A program made the translations under genes and the position numbers. Positions 17,965 to 25,709 of a DNA stretch of 64,000 nt are shown here, in pieces. The stretch lies in assembly GCA_936908745.1 (NCBI GenBank), contig CAKZFX010000016.1:1-64000 (forward strand), given 5' to 3'. This DNA comes from an uncultured Chitinophagaceae bacterium. Lineage in GTDB: Bacteria > Bacteroidota > Bacteroidia > Chitinophagales > Chitinophagaceae. The notes under the pieces were generated by a model. The model was given only the letters and a program-made list of their open reading frames with translations, was not told the DNA's origin and ran no database searches. Position 1 is the first letter of the stretch. Each line of letters starts with the position of its first letter.

Positions 17965-18963
17965 ATGGCTGTGGAAAAGATCATAGGCGAATGGAAAAAG
18001 GGCGTTTTCAAGCCGGTTTACTGGCTGGAAGGTGATGAGGAATACTACATTGACAAGGCTTTGGAGTATGCCGAGCATTCCATTTTAAACGAAAGTGAAG
18101 CTTCTTTTAACCTCAGCATCTTTTATGGCCGGGATGCCAGCTGGGCAGATATTGTAAACGCCTGCCGCCGTTATCCCATGTTTGCCGAAAGGCAGGTCGT
18201 CTTGCTGAAAGAAGGCCAGCACATGCGGGATATTGAAAAACTGGAAGCCTATGTCGAAACGCCGCTAAGCTCCACCGTGTTTGTTGTTGCCTATAAGGAA
18301 AAGAAAGTTGATGGCCGTACCAAGTTTGCCAAAACACTGAAGGAAAAGGCAGTAATGGTGACCACGAAAAAAATGTATGATAACCAGCTACCGGAGTGGA
18401 CACAGGAAATGGTACAGTCAAAAGGATTAAGCATTTCTCCAAAAGGGCTGGCTTTATTGGTAGATCATATTGGTAACGATCTTTCACGTATCGAAAACGA
18501 GATTGATAAGATTTCAGTAAACCTTGGCAAACGAAAGTCAATCACAGAAGAAGATATAGAAGAGTTTGTAGGTGTCAGCAAGGATTATAATGTATTTGAA
18601 TTGCAATCGGCATTGGCGAAGAAAGATATGTACCGTGCCATTCGTATCATACAGTATTTTGAAGCCAATCCCAAGGCTGCGCCGATACAGTTGGTGTTGC
18701 CATCGCTGTATAGTTTTTTTAGTAAAGTATTCATGGTGTTTGGCGCACCCTCCAAAGATGAAAAGTCGGTGGCGGCCGCTATCGGTGTGACGCCTTATTT
18801 TATCAAAGATTATATGCAGGCCGCCAATTTATATTCCTTTGAAGGAGTGGAGAGGGCCTTGCTTTTGTTGCATAGTTACAACCTGAAAAGTGTCGGCGTT
18901 AATGATGCGGGCACTTCCGATGCCTCTTTGTTAAAAGAGATGGTGTTAAAAATGGTTAGCTAA
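17965..18963 (+). CDS. holA: DNA polymerase III delta subunit
   Basis: Clamp-loader subunit of 332 aa. N-terminal AAA-like domain begins FKPVYWLEGDEEYYIDKAL (about 14-32), in the position of the degenerate P-loop of delta, and continues ...CRRYPMFAERQVVLLKE. The middle helical lid contains LLVDHIGNDLSRIENEIDKI (about 172-191), a conserved delta signature, and the C-domain has YNVFELQSALAKKDM. Length fits. Its stop lies 1 bp from the stop of convergent rlmH. Confidence 0.93.
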   Translation: MAVEKIIGEWKKGVFKPVYWLEGDEEYYIDKALEYAEHSILNESEASFNLSIFYGRDASWADIVNACRRYPMFAERQVVLLKEGQHMRDIEKLEAYVETPLSSTVFVVAYKEKKVDGRTKFAKTLKEKAVMVTTKKMYDNQLPEWTQEMVQSKGLSISPKGLALLVDHIGNDLSRIENEIDKISVNLGKRKSITEEDIEEFVGVSKDYNVFELQSALAKKDMYRAIRIIQYFEANPKAAPIQLVLPSLYSFFSKVFMVFGAPSKDEKSVAAAIGVTPYFIKDYMQAANLYSFEGVERALLLLHSYNLKSVGVNDAGTSDASLLKEMVLKMVS

Positions 18964-18964
18964 T

Positions 18965-19438
18965 CTACTCGTGGTGATATTTTTCATTTTTTAAGATCGT
19001 ACAGGCACGGTAGAGTTGTTCTGCCAATACCAGGCGCACCAGGTGATGGGGGAAGGTGAGTTCAGATAAACTCCATTTATAGTTAGCCCGCTGCAATACG
19101 GCCGCATCCAATCCAAAGGCACCGCCGATAAGGAAGATTAAGTTTTTAGTGCTTTCATTAGCCCGTGTTTGAATAAAGGAAGCCAGTTTCAATGAAGTAA
19201 ATTGTTTGCCATGTTCATCCAGCGCCACGAGATAGTCGTCTTTGCCCAGCATATCTAAAATGATCGCTCCTTCTTTTTTCTTTAAATCGGCTTCACTAAG
19301 TAAGCCTGCGTTTTTTGGAGGTGCAATGATCTGCCATTCGGCTTTGAAGTATTTGGAAAGACGATGGGTAAATTCTTCCACACCTGTTTTTACGTAAGGC
19401 TCATGGTTTTTGCCAATACTCCAGAGAGAGATTTTCAT
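18965..19438 (-). CDS. rlmH: 23S rRNA pseudouridine-1915 N3-methyltransferase
   Basis: SPOUT methyltransferase of 157 aa that methylates pseudouridine 1915 in helix 69 of 23S rRNA. Visible family features: start MKISLWSIGKNHEPYVKTGV, ALDEHGKQFTSLKLA, the SAM-binding knot LIFLIGGAFGLD, SLSELTFPHHLVRLVLAEQLYRA, and the C-terminal NEKYHHE. Converges with holA with one base between stops. Confidence 0.95.
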   Translation of the reverse strand: MKISLWSIGKNHEPYVKTGVEEFTHRLSKYFKAEWQIIAPPKNAGLLSEADLKKKEGAIILDMLGKDDYLVALDEHGKQFTSLKLASFIQTRANESTKNLIFLIGGAFGLDAAVLQRANYKWSLSELTFPHHLVRLVLAEQLYRACTILKNEKYHHE

Positions 19439-19625
19439 TTATGCTGTTTGTTCAAAAGTAAAGTTTTCACCGCAGAGAACAAGAGGAGCAGAGATGCGCA
19501 GAGATTCTCTTTTTGTGTGCTTTGTGATGCAGTTTCTTTGTGGTCGCTGTGGTAAAAAGGGTTTCCCACAAAGGCACAAAGAACCACAAAGCAATCCTGA
19601 CTATGTGAAACTATGTTTCTATGCT

Positions 19626-19647
19626 CCCCTGTCTGCCGACAGGCAGG
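19626..19647 (-). repeat. 22-bp REP-like hairpin, copy 2
   Basis: Exact reverse complement of 15522-15543; contains CCTGTC-TGCC-GACAGG. Confidence 0.75.
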
Positions 19648-19661
19648 TATGTGGTAAAAAC

Positions 19662-19695
19662 AAAAAAGCGTTCCCTTTAAGAAACGCTTTTAAAA
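19662..19695. terminator. hairpin with flanking A/T runs
   Basis: AAAAGCGTT...AACGCTTTT with A-run before and T/A-run after; it can act on either strand, possibly ending the transcript of the 19777-20667 gene. Confidence 0.5.
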
Positions 19696-19776
19696 AATAT
19701 AATCTCCTGCAGATTTCGCTGATGTTCGCAGAACAGGTATTAGTCAGCGTTTGTCTGCGTGATCTGCGGGAGCTTT

Positions 19777-20667
19777 TTATTTCAGTTCATAATCTTTTTT
19801 AAACGACATCAGCGTTGAACGGTACAGCGGATTATCCGGTGCTGCTGTTGCTGCTTTTGTATAGTATTGGTAAGCTTCAGAAAGATAGTGTGCATCTTCC
19901 AGCATGAAAGCGATACGGTAAGATTCTTCCGCAGGGCTTTCATACGTAGCCTGGCTTTTGAAGTCGGCCAGCAACTGGTCAAAGGTTTCTTTGCTTACAT
20001 AGTTCAATACTTTGGTTTCGTCGTTCTGCTCGCCTTTTACAGCCGCTGTCCATGTATAAGAGGAGCCGGCTTTTAATTGAGAAGCGAATTTAGGGATCGA
20101 AATTTTCTTTTTGTTGGTCGTTGTTTTATACAAAGGTTTGGCGCTGCCATTGTATAAAGAGAATTCAAACTCTTTTGCGTCCGCATACGATTTCCATGAC
20201 AACGGGAATTCGCCACCGGCATAGTTCACTGTATCGAGGCGTGGGTCAATCCAGATATTATTTACTGAACGGCTTACCGCACCTACAGTGTTCATGTATT
20301 TTTTGCGGTCGCTGCCGGCAGAGCCACCTGATTTTGTCATCTGCGCCCACACGTATTTTACATAGTTAGCGGTCAGTGAAGAGTTGGAAACTTTGCAGGA
20401 GTCGCCAAACTGGTTGAGCGAATAAGTGCCGGGTTTGGAAATGGTAAACATCGCTGATTCATTGCAGATCAGCGTTACGGCTGCACCACTTGATACTTTG
20501 ATCGTAGCGGCATTGTTGAGCATTTTGCCCACTTTAGCTTTTGTTTCTGTTTTGTTTTCTACAACAGCAACATTTCCTTTAAAGCTATACAGCAGGAAAC
20601 TGCCATCCTGCGCAGAAGCAAAGATGCAGCAGCCCAGCGCCAGCATAAGGAAAGACAACTTTTTCAT
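19777..20667 (-). CDS. exported FecR-like protein of CHASE2/caspase locus
   Basis: A 296-aa exported protein. I start at ATG 20667 (signal peptide MKKLSFLMLALGCCIFASAQ); a longer frame from 20757 would hide the signal and overlap the CHASE2 gene. Residues about 23-110 resemble a FecR-type beta domain (GNVAVVENKTETKAKVGKML, IKVSSGAAVTLICNESAMFTI). Residues about 140-205 look like a second beta sandwich (LSWKSYADAKEFEFSLY, YTWTAAVKG). The C-terminal 65 residues are helical and TPR-like. It begins 19 bp after the CHASE2 stop on the same strand, hence co-transcribed. FecR assignment is by pattern, not certain. Probably a periplasmic partner of the CHASE2 protein (inference). Confidence 0.72.
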   Translation of the reverse strand: MKKLSFLMLALGCCIFASAQDGSFLLYSFKGNVAVVENKTETKAKVGKMLNNAATIKVSSGAAVTLICNESAMFTISKPGTYSLNQFGDSCKVSNSSLTANYVKYVWAQMTKSGGSAGSDRKKYMNTVGAVSRSVNNIWIDPRLDTVNYAGGEFPLSWKSYADAKEFEFSLYNGSAKPLYKTTTNKKKISIPKFASQLKAGSSYTWTAAVKGEQNDETKVLNYVSKETFDQLLADFKSQATYESPAEESYRIAFMLEDAHYLSEAYQYYTKAATAAPDNPLYRSTLMSFKKDYELK

Positions 20668-20686
20668 CGGTGTATTTTTTGGGTTT

Positions 20687-21946
20687 TTAATGGTGTTTTT
20701 GATGAAATACTGTATGGTAATGAAATTTTTTGTGCATCCATACAGCAAATGCTTCATAAAAGTAAATCACATCCACAGCGAGCACAATTACGATCAGCGA
20801 GTAGTTCATATCCAGCTTAATGTTATACATGTCGAATAACAGCATACCGAGATACACGAAAAATATAGCCGAAGCTAATTGTGCAATCTTTGCTACTAAG
20901 TGGAACCAGATATGATTTTCAAGATAGTACCGGACGAAGAAGGACATATGCAGCCACCCGATTATAACGGCGACCAGCCAGTTCACCCACGAAGGTAGTT
21001 TTTTTATGTAGTTATCGTCCAAAACCATCGAAATAATGTTGGCGTGGACTACGATCCCGTTCATATCAGGGATGGATTTTCCGGCAAAACGTTCGTTCAT
21101 CGGTGTAAACTTCTTATCCTCAATGTCTGTCGGCCCCTGGCTGATATAGCCAAAAAGCACAATCCTGTTAAGGATGGCAGAATCGTCTACCCCGTCCATC
21201 ATGATCTTTTCAGGGTCAATGATCAGGTATTGGTTCTGGCGGCGGGTGTAGTTGATATAGACTTTGTTGTCATTTTTCTTCATCAGTTTTTTATAAGCAT
21301 CCTTATCATAGCCTTTTACCAGTTGAGTGGTGAAGGCCGGGAATTTCTTTTTATTATAATCCTTTTCATAAGGATCAAAAAAACGGATGGTGGAAATGGA
21401 GTCGTGGAAGAAGTTGACGTGGCCGTATTGCGCACCTGTTTTGAAATAGTCACCGACTGTGGTGATGGTGTCGCCTTCTTCGGTGAATTGCAGTTGTTGG
21501 GCAACCACAAGGTTCGGGGTCTTCCGGAATGTTTCATTTAACAAAGAATCCTGTCTTGGGTCTTCACTTGGGCCATAGAACAGCGCATCTAATCCCATCA
21601 TTTTGGGTTTCATCGAAGCTGTTTTCTCAATCAGCATGGAAAGTTCTTCCCGGTTCATGTGGCCGATATTGACAATGGAAATCCGGTCGTCAATGCCTGT
21701 ATTCTTTCCTTTTTTCAATTTTGCATAGGAGATATCGTTGAATTCAAAATCCTGCAAGGAGAGTTTGATCGGGTTGAGGAAGTACAGGTTTTTAGTAGGG
21801 AGAAGATTTAGTATCATAATAAAAAGAAACACCCAGATGGTCGCAAAAATGGTATCTCTCTCATAAAGGTATTTGGTCAGGTGGCGATGGTACTTGCGTA
21901 CGCCTTTCCCCAGTTTTTTGTGAAAAGGATCTTTGGCAGGAGGCAT
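20687..21946 (-). CDS. CHASE2-domain membrane protein without output domain
   Basis: A 419-aa protein. One N-terminal membrane helix (about 36-53, TIWVFLFIMILNLLPTK) is followed by an extracytoplasmic CHASE2-type domain (about 75-310) with IVNIGHMNREELSMLIEK, KMMGLDALFYGP, VYINYTRRQNQY and RIVLFGYISQGP...DKKFTPMNERFAGKSIPDMNGIVVHANII, the last being the conserved CHASE2 end. Three C-terminal helices (about 318-398) end in a short basic His-rich tail. There is no kinase, cyclase or phosphatase module after the helices, unlike most CHASE2 proteins. Divergent from the caspase-TPR gene by 93 bp. Likely a sensor passing signals by membrane contact or to a separate partner (inference). Confidence 0.85.
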   Translation of the reverse strand: MPPAKDPFHKKLGKGVRKYHRHLTKYLYERDTIFATIWVFLFIMILNLLPTKNLYFLNPIKLSLQDFEFNDISYAKLKKGKNTGIDDRISIVNIGHMNREELSMLIEKTASMKPKMMGLDALFYGPSEDPRQDSLLNETFRKTPNLVVAQQLQFTEEGDTITTVGDYFKTGAQYGHVNFFHDSISTIRFFDPYEKDYNKKKFPAFTTQLVKGYDKDAYKKLMKKNDNKVYINYTRRQNQYLIIDPEKIMMDGVDDSAILNRIVLFGYISQGPTDIEDKKFTPMNERFAGKSIPDMNGIVVHANIISMVLDDNYIKKLPSWVNWLVAVIIGWLHMSFFVRYYLENHIWFHLVAKIAQLASAIFFVYLGMLLFDMYNIKLDMNYSLIVIVLAVDVIYFYEAFAVWMHKKFHYHTVFHQKHH

Positions 21947-21987
21947 AATGGTTCTTGGGCGTTTTGGTGATAGGACTACCTGTTAGT

Positions 21988-22018
21988 GGTATGCCCTTAC
22001 TGATTAACGGGTAATACC
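21988..22018. promoter_or_regulatory. inverted repeat in divergent promoter of CHASE2/caspase genes
   Basis: GGTATGCCC and GGGTAATACC form an imperfect inverted repeat with a 12-nt centre in the 93-bp intergenic space. A possible shared operator; no regulator gene is nearby. Confidence 0.35.
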
Positions 22019-22039
22019 GTAAATTAGTGGGTCTAAATT

Positions 22040-25000
22040 ATGGCAAAATCTGTTGCAACCGCCCTTGCAGTGATCTTGTTTTTATGCATGGGTGTTAATA
22101 AATCCTTCGGGCAAACACCACCAACTGCCCCGGCCGACTCCGCAAGAGGTCCGCAGACCTATGCCATGATCATGGGGATCTCCACTTATAAGTACATCCG
22201 CCCGCTGACCTATGCCGACAAGGACGCCGAAATGTTCAGGGATTACCTGAAGTCGCCTGCCGGGGGCAACATTACGGATGACAATATTTACTGCCTGCTG
22301 AATGATAAGGCGCTTTATTCTACTTTCTGGGTAAAAGGAATGGCCTGGCTGAAGTCAAAGAACCTGCAAAAAGGCGATCGCCTGTTTTTTTACCTTGCTG
22401 GCCACGGTGACGCTATCAGCCAGGAAGAGTTTTATTTCCTGACCTACGAGTGCAACCCGGCGGGTGATAAAAACAATTATGTGGTAGCCGGTACGGTGAA
22501 CATGTATATCCTCAAAAGCCGGATCGGTGAGTTCAGCCGCAAAGGCATTGATGTGTTTTTTATCATGGATGCCTGCCGTACCAATGAACTGCCCGGTGGT
22601 AACGAAGGACAACAGGTGCTGAATGCCGCGATTTCTGAAAAACGTGCCGGTGAAATTATTATGCTGGCTACCGGGGCGGGGCAGGAGTCACTTGAAGATG
22701 CGTCTATCGGTAATGGGCACGGGCTGTTTACTTATTATCTCGTGGATGGATTGACCGGCATGGCCGATAGCGTGGGTTCGGGCCAGTTTGATAATAAAAT
22801 AACATTGTCTGAAATTCAGAAGTACGTGGACCAGAACGTACCGGACATTGCAAAGAATAAGTTCAGGAAAAAACAGGAGCCTTTTTTTTGTTGTAATGAG
22901 AATAATGACAAACTGGTAAGCATTGTTGACCCCAAGTACCTGGACAAATGGCTCGAAACAAAAAAACTGCAGAAGAAAGGTGCGGGCAATTCATACCATG
23001 GGCGTTTGAGAGGATATCGCCCGCAATCAGGTCCGGAAGATACTGCCCTTGTCGGAACCTACACCCGCTTCAACAACGCCATCAAACTTAATAAGCTGTT
23101 GGGAACTCAGTCCGCAGAGTATTATTATGAACAATTGCTGAAAAAGTATCCCGGTAATTCTTATACGATAGATGCACAGTCAACGCTGGCCGTGGAGTTT
23201 ATCAATTTCGCCCAGAGCAAGATCAATTTATATCTTGAATGTAAGGACGCTTCCTCTGTTCAAAAAATCCGGGCACAGGTGGATGAATCAGAGAAAACAG
23301 ATGAACTCAATTCAACATTGGACCGTTTAGAGAAAGTGGCGCAGCAGGAGTTTTCAGAAGTGGGTGTGATGCTGGAAAAAGCCATTGGCTATATTGCTGA
23401 AGATGATCCGGAGTTTGCCAAAACATTGCGTGGCCGTATGTATTTCTTCAAAGCAAGAGGTTTTTTTGGAAAAGACAGGCGTTTGATGGATATAAAGAAA
23501 GCCTTTCAATTTGCGTACACCGCTTATGCATCGGATAAAAATGCTGCGTATATCTTAAATACACTCGCCTCCCTGCATTTTGAAAACAACCGTAGCGACA
23601 GTGCTATTTATTATGCAAAACGTGCCATCAGTTCGGCGCCGCAATGGCGTTACCCCTATGTGACGCTGGCCTATGCTTATAAGAGCATGGGTAAAGTGGA
23701 TTCCGCATTAAAGTATTATCGTCGTGCCGTTCAGGTAGACGCCAATAATGCGGATGCGTATGTTGATTTAGGACATTATTATTATTCCTTGTCAAGAGCT
23801 GACTCTGCCATTGCCAATTACCAGAAAGCATTGCAGATAGAGCCTGACAACGTGTATGCGAGCAATAATATCGGCTGGCTCAATTATGAGAAAAAGAATT
23901 ATGGCGATGCGATTAATTATTTCCGCAGAAGTATCGCTGCTGATCCAAAGTTCATCAGCGCCTATAATGGTATCAGTAAAGCTTTTGTAAGCGAACAACG
24001 TTTTGACTCGGCACGGGTTTATTTTGCCAAAGCCTTTGCCAACTACCAGGATAAGTCGGTGGTGAATATGTATATCGGCAATTTTTACCGCGACCTGAAG
24101 TTGTATGATTCGGCAAAAGTTTATTTCCGTTCGGCCATCGCTGCTGATCCGAAAGAAGAAGAAGGCTGGAATAATATGGGACGTCTCACTTACGAGATGA
24201 AACAAATGGATTCTGCTATTTATTATTATAAGCAAGCGTTGTCGGTAAATCCCTATTCTGCCTTTGCCCTGATCAATACAGGGTTGGTGTATAAAGACAA
24301 TAAGAAGCCGGATTCAACCTATACCTATTTTCAGCGGGCCATCAAGGCCGATCCGTTTAATGCGGCCGTGCTGAATAATTTGGGTGTTATTTATATTAAA
24401 GACAATAATTACGACTCGGCTAAAAATTATTTCAAGAAAGCATTGGTCATCAAGCCGGATTACAGGGCGGCATATAATAACCTGATGAAAGTGTACCGTG
24501 AATTAGGTCAGCCTGATTCGGTGACAAATTACCTGAAAACATTGCCGCAGTTTGATCCTGATAATATTTCGGTGATCAATGATCTTGGCTTGTTGTTCAT
24601 GGAACAAAAAAGATTTGATTCAGCAAGGTCTTATTATCGTCGTGCGTTGTCATTGGACCCAACCAACTCCCAATTGCTCAACAACCTTGGCCTCGTGATG
24701 CGTGAATTGAAAATGCCGGACTCTGCACGTATTTATTTACAGCGTTCATTACGTGCCAATCCTGAAAACCTGAACGCCATGATGAATCTGGCCAATACAT
24801 TTAAACAGTTGAGGCAACAGGATTCAGCAGGTTTTTATTATCGCAAACAGGTGATGCTGCGCAATATGGAACCTGAGCAGGCATGGCTGAACATAGCGAT
24901 TTTCTATAACGATTTAGGCACACTGGATTCGGCTGTTCACTATTTCAAAAAGGTGATTGCAGTCAACCCTTCACATATTTCATCGTATAGCAATATTGGC

Positions 25001-25387
25001 GCAGCCTATATGCGTATGGAGCAAAATGACTCCGCTTTTGCTTATTATAAAAAAGTAGTGGAGATCAACCCGTCTTATCCTAATTCGTCGTTGAATCTTG
25101 GATTACTGTATCATTCGTTGCGTCAATACGATTCGGCGATCGTTTATTTTCAGAAAGCCATTCAGCAAAGCCCTGCCAACGGCCGTACTTATTATCGCCT
25201 CGCATGCAGTTATGCATTAAGCAATAAACCCGATTTAGCTATTGCTAACCTGAAACTTTCTTTTGAAAAAGGATATAAAGGCTATGATGGCTTGCTCACC
25301 GATCCTGATCTCTCAGGATTGTTTAATCACAAAGATTTCCAGGCATTGCTGGATAAGTATGTTCCTAACTGGAAGGAGAGAAGATAG
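22040..25387 (+). CDS. exported caspase-like (C14) protease with ~16 TPRs
   Basis: A 1115-aa protein with signal peptide (1-25, ending KSFGQ). Residues about 38-290 are a caspase/metacaspase-fold peptidase: catalytic His122 in FYLAGHGD and Cys179 in FIMDACRTNE, both intact, plus MIMGISTYKYIRPLTYADKD at the start of the fold. Residues about 300-500 are helical linker. Residues about 500-1085 contain about 16 TPR units, nearly all with a DSAxxYY core (DSAIYYAKRAI, DSALKYYRRAV, DSARSYYRRAL). Being exported, it should act in the periplasm or outside. Divergent from a CHASE2 protein. Secreted TPR-caspases occur in Bacteroidota, but the substrate and trigger are unknown. Confidence 0.9.
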   Translation: MAKSVATALAVILFLCMGVNKSFGQTPPTAPADSARGPQTYAMIMGISTYKYIRPLTYADKDAEMFRDYLKSPAGGNITDDNIYCLLNDKALYSTFWVKGMAWLKSKNLQKGDRLFFYLAGHGDAISQEEFYFLTYECNPAGDKNNYVVAGTVNMYILKSRIGEFSRKGIDVFFIMDACRTNELPGGNEGQQVLNAAISEKRAGEIIMLATGAGQESLEDASIGNGHGLFTYYLVDGLTGMADSVGSGQFDNKITLSEIQKYVDQNVPDIAKNKFRKKQEPFFCCNENNDKLVSIVDPKYLDKWLETKKLQKKGAGNSYHGRLRGYRPQSGPEDTALVGTYTRFNNAIKLNKLLGTQSAEYYYEQLLKKYPGNSYTIDAQSTLAVEFINFAQSKINLYLECKDASSVQKIRAQVDESEKTDELNSTLDRLEKVAQQEFSEVGVMLEKAIGYIAEDDPEFAKTLRGRMYFFKARGFFGKDRRLMDIKKAFQFAYTAYASDKNAAYILNTLASLHFENNRSDSAIYYAKRAISSAPQWRYPYVTLAYAYKSMGKVDSALKYYRRAVQVDANNADAYVDLGHYYYSLSRADSAIANYQKALQIEPDNVYASNNIGWLNYEKKNYGDAINYFRRSIAADPKFISAYNGISKAFVSEQRFDSARVYFAKAFANYQDKSVVNMYIGNFYRDLKLYDSAKVYFRSAIAADPKEEEGWNNMGRLTYEMKQMDSAIYYYKQALSVNPYSAFALINTGLVYKDNKKPDSTYTYFQRAIKADPFNAAVLNNLGVIYIKDNNYDSAKNYFKKALVIKPDYRAAYNNLMKVYRELGQPDSVTNYLKTLPQFDPDNISVINDLGLLFMEQKRFDSARSYYRRALSLDPTNSQLLNNLGLVMRELKMPDSARIYLQRSLRANPENLNAMMNLANTFKQLRQQDSAGFYYRKQVMLRNMEPEQAWLNIAIFYNDLGTLDSAVHYFKKVIAVNPSHISSYSNIGAAYMRMEQNDSAFAYYKKVVEINPSYPNSSLNLGLLYHSLRQYDSAIVYFQKAIQQSPANGRTYYRLACSYALSNKPDLAIANLKLSFEKGYKGYDGLLTDPDLSGLFNHKDFQALLDKYVPNWKERR

Positions 25388-25497
25388 CAGGCAATAGGCA
25401 ACAGGCAATTGGCAATTCGTGTTTATTGAAGGCTCCTTATTATTAGTTGCCTGTTGCTTATTGTCTATTGCAAATTGCCCATTGTAAATACTTGTCA
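25384..25497 (+). repeat. period-7 AGGCAAN inverted element at caspase gene 3' end
   Basis: AGGCAAT AGGCAAC AGGCAAT TGGCAAT starts 2 bp after the caspase stop, followed by the inverted partner AGTTGCCTGTTGCTTATTG...TTGCAAATTGCCC. The RNA could fold into a long imperfect stem. The rest of the 322-bp gap to the kinase gene holds a terminator and otherwise nothing recognisable. Confidence 0.75.
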
Positions 25498-25637
25498 TAT
25501 TTACACTTCATATTATAAAGCTTCCTTCTATGGGTAAGCATTAATACTTAATCTGCTTTCTTTTAACAGCCAATGCTTCCTGTTCTCATTTAAATGATAG
25601 AAATTTAAGACGACTGAATTTGCAGTGTGCCTATTTG

Positions 25638-25671
25638 CTAACAAGCCTCCTGGTTAGTTTTTCTTTTTTTT
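25638..25671 (+). terminator. terminator upstream of histidine kinase
   Basis: CTAAC-a-AG...CT-g-GTTAG stem followed by TTTTTCTTTTTTTT, 38 bp before the kinase start. It ends read-through from the caspase gene, or attenuates the kinase leader. Confidence 0.7.
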
Positions 25672-25709
25672 ATCATCCAACCCTTTGTACGTAATCATCT
25701 AAATACATT

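Larger units (their letters stand above)
19440..19776. repeat. dispersed GCAGAG/CACAAAG and CTGCG-type repeats
   Basis: Non-coding 338 bp made of degenerate words: ACCGCAGAG and GCGCAGAGA near 19470-19505, CACAAAGGCACAAAGAACCACAAAG near 19566-19590, and GCAGATTTCGCTGATG...GTCTGCGTGATCTGCGGGA near 19709-19770. Also contains a REP-like hairpin and a terminator-like stem, listed separately. Confidence 0.6.
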
